Below, piece by piece: positions 1 through 6,092 of a stretch of DNA of 9,602 nt. The position numbers were made by a program, and so were the translations under genes. Below the pieces are notes generated by a model that saw nothing but the letters and a program-made list of their open reading frames with translations, did not search any database and was not told the DNA's origin. Every line of letters starts with the position of its first letter. Position 1 is the first letter of the stretch. The stretch is taken from NCBI GenBank assembly GCA_021413595.1, contig JAIOQD010000737.1, forward strand, positions 1 to 9,602, in the 5' to 3' direction. This DNA is from Bacteroidota bacterium. GTDB lineage: Bacteria; Bacteroidota; Bacteroidia; 2-12-FULL-35-15.

Positions 1-1
1 A

Positions 2-37
2 ACTTATCTTGGACGTGCCAAAGGCGATGATATTTAA
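2..37 (+). CDS. gldK: Probable C-terminal end of GldK (partial, 5' end outside window)
   Basis: Frame 2 reads eleven codons (TYLGRAKGDDI) and stops with TAA at 35-37. The two other forward frames also stop within the first 45 bases, so the frame is not certain. The call rests mainly on position: in Bacteroidota the lipoprotein gene gldK (porK) normally lies directly before gldL, and GldK with GldN forms the periplasmic ring of the type IX secretion system. Too little protein is visible to identify it by motif. No promoter of the TAnnTTTG type is seen in the 90 bases between this stop and gldL, which fits one gldKLMN transcript. Confidence 0.45.
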   Translation, partial: TYLGRAKGDDI

Positions 38-127
38 ACAATAAAATAATTTTAATATCGTTTTACATAGCTCAAATCAATATCAAATTAACAATAAACA
101 ATTTATTAACTTTTAAAATTTAAAAAA

Positions 128-1018
128 ATGGCAGGTCTTATTGGTAGTAAAGGATGGAAAAATTTCATGGCCAAATTATATGGAATTGGGGCGGCAGTTG
201 TAATTATGGGTGCGATGTTTAAAATTATGCACTGGCCGGGAGCTGGTCCGATGCTAGTTATTGGTTTATCTACTGAGGTTATCATTTTCGTTTTCTCGGC
301 TTTTGAGCCATTACATGAAGAAATAGATTGGTCGTTGGTATATCCTGAATTAGCTGGTATGCATGGGCAGGAAAGTGAAATTTTAGGCGATAACCTAATT
401 GAAGATAAAGGTTCATTAACTGAACAACTTGATAATATGCTTGAAGAAGCTAAAATTGGTCCTGAACTTATTGCTAGTTTAGGAACCGGATTAAAGCAGC
501 TAAGCGATCAAACAGGTAAATTAACTAACATTACTGATGCGGGTGTTGCATCCGGTGATTTTGCTGATAAAATGAAATCAGCTTCTAAATCAGTTGGTAA
601 TTTTAATGAGTCTTATGATAAAGCAACAGGTAGCATATTGTCTTCCGCTGATGAGTTATCTGGCTCTTACGACAAAGCAAAAAATGCTATTCAGTCTTCA
701 ACAGAAAAATTATCCCAATCAATGGATCATTTGACAAATTCTAATCAGGAATCTCATATTGCTTATGATCAGGAAATTCAAAAAGTGTCTAAAAATTTAG
801 CTGCATTGAACGCTTCTTATGAATTGCAATTACAAGGTTCTAGTGAGCACATTAAAACCACTTCTACTTTCCAGAATGGATTAGAAGATTTATTGAAAAA
901 TCTTAGCGAATCTGTTGATGATACAAGGAAGTATAAAGAACAAATTGCTCAGTTATCAGTTAATTTAGAATCCTTGAACACGGTATATGGCAATATGCTA
1001 AATGCAATGAGAAAATAA
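128..1018 (+). CDS. gldL: GldL/PorL, inner-membrane motor protein of the type IX secretion and gliding system
   Basis: GldL forms, with GldM, the proton-motive-force-driven rotary motor that powers type IX secretion and gliding. The protein has 296 residues. Two membrane helices lie at about 17-35 and 41-60, joined by a short His-Trp-Pro-Gly loop, and are followed by the family's EEIDWSLVYPEL segment (about 64-75). Glu50 in helix 2 aligns by eye with Glu49 of Flavobacterium johnsoniae GldL, the proposed proton-carrying residue; Lys32, His35 and Glu60 also align with conserved charged or polar positions. The long cytoplasmic tail (about 80-296) looks helical or coiled-coil and contains a tandem 18-residue repeat (162-197). 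From memory, F. johnsoniae GldL is about 215 residues, so this tail is long. The start at the ATG in an A-rich stretch gives a normal N-terminus; there is no Shine-Dalgarno. gldM follows after 167 bp. Confidence 0.96.
   Translation: MAGLIGSKGWKNFMAKLYGIGAAVVIMGAMFKIMHWPGAGPMLVIGLSTEVIIFVFSAFEPLHEEIDWSLVYPELAGMHGQESEILGDNLIEDKGSLTEQLDNMLEEAKIGPELIASLGTGLKQLSDQTGKLTNITDAGVASGDFADKMKSASKSVGNFNESYDKATGSILSSADELSGSYDKAKNAIQSSTEKLSQSMDHLTNSNQESHIAYDQEIQKVSKNLAALNASYELQLQGSSEHIKTTSTFQNGLEDLLKNLSESVDDTRKYKEQIAQLSVNLESLNTVYGNMLNAMRK
611..718 (+). repeat. Tandem 54-nt / 18-residue coding repeat in gldL
   Basis: Two adjacent in-frame units, 611-664 and 665-718, encode residues 162-179 and 180-197 of GldL. 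The units start SYDKATGSILSS and SYDKAKNAIQSS and share 10 of 18 residues, including SYDKA, the Ile at position 9 or its neighbour in register, SS and a late LS. The DNA has diverged at many third positions, so the duplication is old and probably held as protein structure (a helical repeat) and not as a recent slippage product. Confidence 0.7.
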
Positions 1019-1023
1019 ACATA

Positions 1024-1160
1024 CCTCTCGCCTTAATCCCATCTTCAAAAGAGAATGGGCTAGATGTAAAAAAATAATAACAATAACAATTAACAATGCC
1101 TTAAACACCCTAACTCAGCTATTGCTCCCTCTCCTTTGGAGAAGGAATTAAGAAGAGAGG
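1024..1160. repeat. Inverted repeat bracketing the gldL-gldM spacer
   Basis: The 14-nt arm at 1024-1037 (CCTCTCGCCTTAAT) and the arm at 1147-1160 (ATTAAGAAGAGAGG) are reverse complements at 12 of 14 positions and enclose almost the whole spacer. The right part (1128-1160) reads CCTCTCCTTT, four bases, AAGGAA, eight bases, AGAGG. This resembles a degenerate copy of a CCTCTCC-type interspersed repeat that I recall being frequent in Bacteroidota genomes; that family link is from memory. The same 33-bp pattern recurs inside gldN at 3308-3340. Confidence 0.55.
1038..1059 (+). other. Hairpin in the gldL-gldM spacer
   Basis: CCCATCTTC, loop AAAA, GAGAATGGG can pair at 8 of 9 positions (one G-U, one A-C mismatch). 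It begins 19 nt after the gldL stop. No T-run follows directly (the next T/A-rich stretch is mixed), so it does not look like a strong terminator. It could be a processing site or a 3' stabiliser that sets the gldL to gldM ratio; that role is inference. Confidence 0.4.
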
Positions 1161-1185
1161 CTTTAAGGTCTAATAATAGAAAACT

Positions 1186-2805
1186 ATGTCAGGTGGAAAA
1201 GAAAGCCCGAGGCAAAAAATGATTGGTATGATGTATTTGGTGTTAACGGCTTTGTTGGCAATGAATATTTCAAAAGACGTCCTTCTTGCTTTTATTACTG
1301 TGGAACACGGATTAAATAATACGAACCAAAATTTCGATCAGAAAAACGAGGTGTTATATGCCAAATTTGATAAAGCAATGGCAGAAAACAAAACGAAAAC
1401 AAAACCTTGGGCTGATAAAGCTTTTAAGGTAAGGGAAGAAGCGGCTAAATTATGTAAGTTCATTGATGAATCGAAATCTGAGCTGTACATTTTGGCTCAA
1501 CCGGAACTTACTAAAGCAATGGCTGATACCTTTCAATTACACAAAGGGGTGGCGAACGACAATTATGATATCCCTACTAATTATTTGATTGGACCTGAAA
1601 TAGCTACACCTACCGGAAAAGGTGTTGAAATAAAAAAGAAAATTCACGAATTCAGAACGATGGTATTGGGTCTTGTTCCTGAAAAGGAAAAGGCCGGATT
1701 CAAAATGGGCTTACATACAGAAGATGTATATGATCACCATGCTGAAAAAAATGTTCCTTGGGAAGTTTCTAACTTCGATCATACTACTATGGCTGCATGT
1801 ATGTGTCTTTTAGCGGGTATAAAAAATGAAGTAAAAAATGCCGAAAGTGATATTGTTACTTTATTGTTGAGAGAAATTGATGCAGGCGATTTTAAATTTG
1901 ATATTGTTACTGCAAAAGTTGTTGCACCTACAAGCTATGTTGTGCTTGGTGAAGAATATACTGCTGATATATTTGTTGCGGCTTATAGTTCTACCAAAAA
2001 TCCGGATATTTCAGTAGGGAATGTAGATACTACATCTAAAGAATATCCGAAAATGATTGGTACGGCCACTCCTGTGCCTGTAACAGCAGGTTTAGGTAAA
2101 TATACTGTAAAACCAACCTCAGAGGGGATGCAAACCTGGGGAGGTATAATTGATGTGAAAGCACCTGATGGTAGTATTAAATCATATCCTTTTTCATCCA
2201 GTTATATGGTTGCTCGTCCTTCTTTTGCTGTTTCACCAACTAAAATGAACGTGTTTTATATTGGGGTTGCTAATCCTGTATCCATTTCAGCAGCAGGTGT
2301 TGCCCCTACTAATGTTGTGGCTAATTTAGCAGGTGATGGAACTATTTCTTCTAAGGGACAAGGTAATTATGAAGTATTTGTGAAGTCAGGTACTAAATGT
2401 ACTATTAATGTTTCTGCAAAAGATCCTAGAACAAATTCAACAAAATCAATGGGACAAGGTTTAGAGTTCCGTATTAAAAAAGTTCCTAGTCCTAATGCTA
2501 AATTTGCGGGTGTAATAGGTGATGGAGCTATCACTAAAGGGGAACTTCAATCAGCTGGTGGTATATTTGCCGATTTATCTGATTTCGTATTCGACTTGAA
2601 ATTTCCGGTTACAGCATGGACAGTATCTATGAACGTTAATGGATTATTTATGGATGAGTCTGGAAAAGGACCGGGACTTACACCAGGAATGAAAGCGTTG
2701 CTTGCAAAAGCAAAAAAAGGATCCAAAATATTAATTGAGAACGTACACGTACAGGCTCCCGATGGTGATAGAAAAATTACCGGTTGTAATATTAAAATTA
2801 AGTAG
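1186..2805 (+). CDS. gldM: GldM/PorM, transperiplasmic motor shaft of the type IX secretion system
   Basis: GldM is the single-pass partner of GldL: its helix sits inside the GldL ring and its long periplasmic part reaches the GldK/GldN ring. The protein has 539 residues, close to the family's usual 510-540. The N-terminus MSGGKESPRQKMIGMMYLVL is diagnostic; Arg9 matches the Arg9 that pairs with the GldL glutamate in F. johnsoniae. The membrane helix spans about 12-33. Residues about 40-220 are helical (D1), ending in the conserved NEVKNAESDIVTLLL helix; about 225-410 look like beta-rich domains D2-D3; and about 415-539 are D4, with a GVIGDGAITKGEL loop and a full C-terminus. There is no cleavable signal peptide and no Shine-Dalgarno. 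No promoter-like site is visible upstream, so it probably shares the gldK/gldL transcript. gldN starts 57 bp later. Confidence 0.96.
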   Translation: MSGGKESPRQKMIGMMYLVLTALLAMNISKDVLLAFITVEHGLNNTNQNFDQKNEVLYAKFDKAMAENKTKTKPWADKAFKVREEAAKLCKFIDESKSELYILAQPELTKAMADTFQLHKGVANDNYDIPTNYLIGPEIATPTGKGVEIKKKIHEFRTMVLGLVPEKEKAGFKMGLHTEDVYDHHAEKNVPWEVSNFDHTTMAACMCLLAGIKNEVKNAESDIVTLLLREIDAGDFKFDIVTAKVVAPTSYVVLGEEYTADIFVAAYSSTKNPDISVGNVDTTSKEYPKMIGTATPVPVTAGLGKYTVKPTSEGMQTWGGIIDVKAPDGSIKSYPFSSSYMVARPSFAVSPTKMNVFYIGVANPVSISAAGVAPTNVVANLAGDGTISSKGQGNYEVFVKSGTKCTINVSAKDPRTNSTKSMGQGLEFRIKKVPSPNAKFAGVIGDGAITKGELQSAGGIFADLSDFVFDLKFPVTAWTVSMNVNGLFMDESGKGPGLTPGMKALLAKAKKGSKILIENVHVQAPDGDRKITGCNIKIK

Positions 2806-2825
2806 AAGATAAGTCCGTTTATAAA

Positions 2826-2849
2826 TTGTTTAATCGTTTAATTGTTTAA
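2826..2849 (+). repeat. Three tandem octamers T(T/C)GTTTAA before gldN
   Basis: Units TTGTTTAA (2826-2833), TCGTTTAA (2834-2841) and TTGTTTAA (2842-2849) stand in tandem between the gldM stop and the gldN Shine-Dalgarno. Only the second base varies. The third unit supplies an in-frame TTG that would add seven residues to gldN, but it is an unlikely start (see gldN). Function unknown. Confidence 0.75.
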
Positions 2850-2850
2850 A

Positions 2851-2856
2851 AGGAGG
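2851..2856 (+). promoter_or_regulatory. Perfect Shine-Dalgarno AGGAGG for gldN
   Basis: AGGAGG lies six bases (CATATC) before the ATG at 2863, the ideal spacing. It fixes the gldN start at 2863, because a start at the upstream TTG (2842) would place this site inside the coding region. It is the only clear Shine-Dalgarno among the complete genes of the window, in a phylum known for weak use of this signal. Confidence 0.85.
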
Positions 2857-2862
2857 CATATC

Positions 2863-3732
2863 ATGAAAAAGTTAAAATTTATTTTAGTGATGTTGATCGT
2901 TGCTAATTTTACTTTTGATAGTAAGGCACAAGATCCTGGGGTTATAAAACCACCAACATATCCTGATGGTATTTATACGAAAGAAAATTCGAACAGCAGG
3001 CGTGCTATTCCTTATCCTTATTTGCGTGAAGCAGATGTGATGTGGAGCAAGCGTGTATGGCGAGTAATCGATCTTAAAGAAAAAATAAACCACCCTTTAT
3101 ATTACCCGGCTGCTCCTTTGGCAGATAGAAAAAGTTTGTTTGATGTTCTTAAAGATGCAGCTATAAAAGAGGGCAGGGTGAAATGTTTTAGTCCAACCGA
3201 TGATGAGTTCCGTATTGAGTTTACAAAAAGTGAAGTAGAAGGTTTACTTGTTAATTGGGATTCTACAAATCAAACAGAAGATCCAAATAATCCGGGAACG
3301 ATGATGACCTCTCCTTTAAAAAAGGAAATTACTTCAGAGGAGATCACTAAATACTGGATCAAAGAAGATTGGTTTTTTGATAAACAACGTTCTGTATTAG
3401 ATGTTCGTATTATAGGGCTTCAAGTTGTTATTGCAAAGAAAACCGAAGGTGGAGAAGATGCGGGTGGTGATAAACCATTGTTTTGGGTGTATTTCCCTGA
3501 GATCAGACCATTATTGGCCAATCAGGAAGTATATATGAGACATAACGATTCAGAGAGAAGAACCTTAGAGGATATATTTTGGAAACGTATGTTTTCAAGC
3601 TATGTAATCAAAGAAACTAACGTTTACGACAGATATATTTCGGAATATACTTCAGGAATAAATGCTTTATTTGAAGCAGAAAGAGTAAAAGAAGATATTT
3701 TTAAATTTGAACATGATTTGTGGCATTTCTAA
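2863..3732 (+). CDS. gldN: GldN/PorN, periplasmic ring component of the type IX secretion system
   Basis: GldN is a periplasmic protein that forms a ring with the lipoprotein GldK under the outer membrane and contacts the GldM shaft. From the ATG at 2863 the product has 289 residues. A Sec signal peptide is visible: basic MKKLKF, a hydrophobic core, and a likely cleavage after SKA (residue about 23) before QDPG. Family features include the N-terminal DVMWSKRVWRVIDLKEKINHPLYYP region, the middle ITKYWIKEDWFFD segment and a complete C-terminal part ending FEHDLWHF. A longer reading from TTG at 2842 would put basic residues before MKK and swallow the AGGAGG site, so it is rejected. Codons at 3308-3340 fall in a variable loop and match a 33-bp pattern also found before gldM. 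It is the last gene of the operon; a terminator follows. Confidence 0.95.
   Translation: MKKLKFILVMLIVANFTFDSKAQDPGVIKPPTYPDGIYTKENSNSRRAIPYPYLREADVMWSKRVWRVIDLKEKINHPLYYPAAPLADRKSLFDVLKDAAIKEGRVKCFSPTDDEFRIEFTKSEVEGLLVNWDSTNQTEDPNNPGTMMTSPLKKEITSEEITKYWIKEDWFFDKQRSVLDVRIIGLQVVIAKKTEGGEDAGGDKPLFWVYFPEIRPLLANQEVYMRHNDSERRTLEDIFWKRMFSSYVIKETNVYDRYISEYTSGINALFEAERVKEDIFKFEHDLWHF
3308..3340 (+). repeat. Second copy of the 33-bp CCTCTCCTTT...AGAGG pattern, inside gldN
   Basis: CCTCTCCTTT, four bases, AAGGAA, eight bases, AGAGG has exactly the same length and block order as 1128-1160. The 21 block positions are identical, and about 24 of 33 positions match overall. Here it is read as the segment around TSPLKKEITSEE of GldN, a Pro/Thr-rich loop. 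It may be an old repeat insertion kept in frame, or chance. Confidence 0.45.
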
Positions 3733-3782
3733 GTTACGAATAACAAATCTATTAAATTTACAAAACTGAGTTTAATAAAAAG

Positions 3783-3817
3783 CAAACCCTTCCAGATTTG
3801 GAAGGGTTTGTTTTTTT
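3783..3817 (+). terminator. Strong intrinsic terminator after gldN
   Basis: A perfect 11-bp stem (CAAACCCTTCC / GGAAGGGTTTG, 3783-3793 and 3800-3810) with a 6-nt loop is followed at once by seven T (3811-3817). It lies 50 bp after the gldN stop and should end the gldKLMN transcript. The complementary strand has only a weak T-run, so it is mainly one-directional. Confidence 0.93.
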
Positions 3818-3865
3818 ATCTATCTCCTTTAATATGGTGAATTTATACCATTACTTAATTTAAAA

Positions 3866-4031
3866 TAGTCCAATCTTCAACCACATAGAAACATAGATTT
3901 ATAGGTAATAAGGAAAATAAATTTTTAGCATAGGGCTATGTTTAAGCGAAGTCTATGTGAAATTTGTATCTTATTTGACTATGAATCTATGTGGTTTAAA
4001 TATTTTGTTATTTAATAAAACTATTGGACTA
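3866..4031. mobile_element. Nested inverted-repeat element, MITE-like, no coding capacity
   Basis: The 166-bp element has outer 9-nt ends TAGTCCAAT (3866-3874) and ATTGGACTA (4023-4031), which are perfect inverted repeats. Inside are 18-nt arms at 3879-3896 and 3979-3996 (AACCACATAGAAACATAG against the reverse complement of CTATGAATCTATGTGGTT), matching 16 of 18. The short word CATAG/CTATG recurs several times inside, with a CATAG-GG-CTATG hairpin around 3929-3940. The outer ends can be read as GTCCAAT...ATTGGAC flanked by TA on both sides, as expected for insertion into a TA target, though TA is self-complementary and this is weak proof. No reading frame of note lies within. It fills most of the 333 gene-free bases between the gldN terminator and the next gene. 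Confidence 0.6.
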
Positions 4032-4081
4032 ATATTTACTAAGTATTGGTATTAAAGAGGAGAGGTCATACAATTTTGTAG

Positions 4082-4116
4082 ATTCCTTTTTTATTCGTAT
4101 TCCTTTTTTTATTCAT
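4082..4116 (+). repeat. Tandem 17/18-nt T-rich repeat before the DUF457 gene
   Basis: ATTCCTTTTTTATTCGT (4082-4098) is followed directly by ATTCCTTTTTTTATTCAT (4099-4116), then a third start ATTCCC (4117-4122). The units differ by one T and one base. It lies just upstream of a TATATTTG promoter element, so T-tract length changes could alter its activity; that effect is inference. Confidence 0.7.
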
Positions 4117-4128
4117 ATTCCCTAATTG

Positions 4129-4136
4129 TATATTTG
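4129..4136 (+). promoter_or_regulatory. Bacteroidota -7 element (TATATTTG) for the DUF457 gene
   Basis: TATATTTG matches the phylum's TAnnTTTG -7 consensus and ends 14 nt before the ATG at 4151, predicting a very short leader. At the position expected for the -33 TTTG there is only a T-tract (about 4104-4110), so this half is imperfect. Confidence 0.5.
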
Positions 4137-4150
4137 TAAAAAATAATAAA

Positions 4151-5185
4151 ATGGATTCATTAACACATTTAGTGCTTGGTGCGGCAATTGGCGAAGCTGT
4201 TCTTGGAAAAAAAATTGGACGAAAAGCGATGTTGTGGGGAGCTATTGCTGATACTATTCCAGATTTTGACGTGTTTGCTTCTCCTTGCTTTTCAAATGCA
4301 CAGCAATTGATGGTGCACAGGGGCATTACACACTCTTTTTTGTTCGTAGTTGTGATGGCGCCATTGTTGGGCTGGTTATTTAGTAAATGGTTTAAAAAAT
4401 CAGAAGTTTCTTGGAAAAGCTGGACCTGGTTGTTTTTCCTTGGCTTACTTTCCCATACGTTACTTGATTCCCTTACAGCCTACGGAACCGGTTGGTTTGA
4501 ACCATTCAGCAGCTATCGTGTTGTATTTAATACCATTTTTGTTGCTGATCCGTTTTATACGCTGCCTTTTTTAATTTGTGTACTCATTGCCCTTATTGCA
4601 AAAAATGGCTCTACAAAACGCTTAAAATGGAATAAAGCAGGTTTAATTATCAGTACTTTGTATTTAGTTTTTACGGTTGTAAATAAATGGCATGTTCATG
4701 GTACAATGCAGGAATCTTTTAAAAAGAATGTGCAATCCGCGAATGCTTCGGTTCCTGAAGGCGTAAAGTTTGTTACTACTCCCACTCCTTTAAATAATTT
4801 TTTGTGGATGGCCTATTCTCCGGATAGTTCTGGCTATTGGTTTGGTTATTACTCTGTTTTTGATAAAACAAGGGAGATCGACTATTACCATGTTAATCGA
4901 AATCAAGGGCTTCTTATTCCCTATATAAATGATCCGCAGGTGAAAATACTGAAGCAATTTTCGAAAGGCGATTATTGTATGACCACAAATGATAATAATG
5001 ATGTTTATTTTAATGACATTCGGTTCGGACAAATGGGGGGATGGGATAAGCCTGATTCTGCTTTTGTGTTTTCATTTAAATTAAATAATGATGAAGATAA
5101 TTCCATGGCATTGGACAGAAGTAAAATAAAAGTATCTTATTCCGAAGCAATTTCATCCTTGGTGACAAGAATAAAAGGGAAATAA
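4151..5185 (+). CDS. YbcI/YdjM-like membrane-bound metal-dependent hydrolase family protein (DUF457)
   Basis: The 344-residue protein belongs to the family annotated as LexA-binding, inner-membrane-associated putative hydrolase (DUF457). Its conserved polar residues sit in the first third: MDSLTH (His6), AIADTIPDFD (Asp34, Asp38, Asp40), HRGITHS (His56, His61) and SHTLLDSLTAYG (His102, Asp106), a pattern that suggests a metal site at the membrane face. Membrane segments are likely near 62-79, 92-108, 130-150 and 165-182; a soluble domain of about 150 residues follows. The substrate is unknown for the family and I do not infer one. There is no signal peptide beyond the first membrane-proximal region and no Shine-Dalgarno; the start directly gives the family's MDSLTH terminus. 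The next gene starts 3 bp after its stop, so the two are probably co-transcribed. Confidence 0.85.
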   Translation: MDSLTHLVLGAAIGEAVLGKKIGRKAMLWGAIADTIPDFDVFASPCFSNAQQLMVHRGITHSFLFVVVMAPLLGWLFSKWFKKSEVSWKSWTWLFFLGLLSHTLLDSLTAYGTGWFEPFSSYRVVFNTIFVADPFYTLPFLICVLIALIAKNGSTKRLKWNKAGLIISTLYLVFTVVNKWHVHGTMQESFKKNVQSANASVPEGVKFVTTPTPLNNFLWMAYSPDSSGYWFGYYSVFDKTREIDYYHVNRNQGLLIPYINDPQVKILKQFSKGDYCMTTNDNNDVYFNDIRFGQMGGWDKPDSAFVFSFKLNNDEDNSMALDRSKIKVSYSEAISSLVTRIKGK

Positions 5186-5188
5186 TTT

Positions 5189-5920
5189 ATGGGCAGAACC
5201 GCAATAATATTAGGTGCTTCGGGCTTAGTTGGTACGGAGGTAGTCAAGCAACTTCTTGCTGATAAGGGTGTTTCAAAGGGAGATACTCAGAGCTCATCTA
5301 CTTCAGAATTCAATGCTCCCAAAGGACTCGATTCGAGTTTTGAAAAAATAAAAATTTTTGTCAGAAAACCAATTGCTATCACCCATCCAAACTTGCAACA
5401 AATTATTACTGATTTTGATACTATTGAAAATTATTCTGATTCTATTAAAGGGGACGTGGTTTTTTGTTGTATGGGAACTACAATAGCAACAGCAGGTTCG
5501 AAGGATGCATTTATAAAGGTAGATTATATCTATCCTTTAGAATTTGCAAAAATTGCAAAAAAAAATGGAGTCGAAAATTTCATTTTGATCTCTTCAATTG
5601 GTGCTGATAAAACAGCATCTAATTTTTATTTAAAAGTAAAAGGCGATATTGAATTGGCCTTGGAAAAATTAAAATTTGAATCATTAATTATTGTCCGTCC
5701 ATCCATGCTTTTGGGCGACAGAAAGGAATCGCGTTTTGCAGAATCGGCAGGAAAAGTATTTATGAAATTATTTTCATTTGCTTTTATTGGTCAGTTGAAA
5801 AAGTATAGAGCTATAGAAGCCTCCGCTGTTGCTAAAGCAATGATACACCTAACAAAAATAAAAATTAAGGGATCAAAAATTTTTCAATCCGATGAATTAC
5901 AGCAAATAGCACGAAGTTAA
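5189..5920 (+). CDS. NAD(P)-binding Rossmann-fold protein, atypical SDR (HTATIP2/TIP30-like)
   Basis: The 243-residue protein opens with a dinucleotide-binding motif, GASGLVG (residues 9-15, GxxGxxG), right after beta-strand 1. Further marks are FVRKP after strand 2 (57-61), FCCMGTT (about 92-98), the LISSIGAD strand with Ser135/Ser136, Tyr147-x3-Lys151 (YLKVK) and VRPSMLLGDR. This order is that of extended/atypical short-chain dehydrogenases near TIP30 and the COG0702 nucleoside-diphosphate-sugar-epimerase-like proteins. The reaction is not known and many relatives only bind the cofactor. A Ser/Thr/Gly-rich stretch at residues 26-53 between helix 1 and strand 2 is longer than I expect for the family, and its DNA holds a 13-nt palindrome. 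It follows the DUF457 gene by 3 bp and has no promoter of its own. No convincing terminator follows within 172 bp. Confidence 0.85.
   Translation: MGRTAIILGASGLVGTEVVKQLLADKGVSKGDTQSSSTSEFNAPKGLDSSFEKIKIFVRKPIAITHPNLQQIITDFDTIENYSDSIKGDVVFCCMGTTIATAGSKDAFIKVDYIYPLEFAKIAKKNGVENFILISSIGADKTASNFYLKVKGDIELALEKLKFESLIIVRPSMLLGDRKESRFAESAGKVFMKLFSFAFIGQLKKYRAIEASAVAKAMIHLTKIKIKGSKIFQSDELQQIARS
5326..5338 (+). repeat. Perfect palindrome ACTCGATTCGAGT inside the SDR insertion
   Basis: ACTCGA and TCGAGT are perfect reverse complements around a central T. It lies in the unusual low-complexity insertion of the Rossmann protein (codons 46-50). A looser GGGAG (5278-5282) / CTCCC (5316-5320) pair lies just upstream. 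This could mark a palindromic element inserted in frame, but a 13-nt palindrome can also be chance. Confidence 0.45.
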
Positions 5921-6066
5921 AAAAGATACATCCCTATTTGGAAAACCATTTACAGGAAATTAGCAATCTCCCAATCATCATTAAAATCAGACGATTTCTC
6001 AATTTGCTTTTTTTTTCAAAACCAGATATTATCGATTTCGGATTAAAATGGAGCCTGAAATTTGAC

Positions 6067-6074
6067 TACCTTTG
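6067..6074 (+). promoter_or_regulatory. Bacteroidota -7 element (TACCTTTG) for the ABC-F gene
   Basis: TACCTTTG fits TAnnTTTG and ends exactly 18 nt before the ATG at 6093, the same distance as at ssb. No good TTTG stands at the expected -33 distance (nearest is TTTCG at about 6036). The rest of the 172-bp gap (5921-6092) shows only a nine-T run (6008-6016) with no adjacent stem. Confidence 0.55.
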
Positions 6075-6092
6075 CAAAATAAATAATTATAG

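Noticed and set aside
2842..2862. TTG start adding seven residues to GldN
   Set aside because: It would place the perfect AGGAGG site inside the gene and add residues MFKRRHI before a normal signal peptide; ATG 2863 fits far better.
4066..4326. Minus-strand open frame upstream of and overlapping the DUF457 gene
   Set aside because: It is antisense to the conserved MDSLTH...HRGITHS region, its tail is translated from the T-rich tandem repeat, and it has no family features.
5984..6016. AAATC/GATTT hairpin followed by a nine-T run after the SDR gene, as a terminator
   Set aside because: The stem is only 5 A/T-rich pairs and lies 10 nt from the T-run; not convincing.
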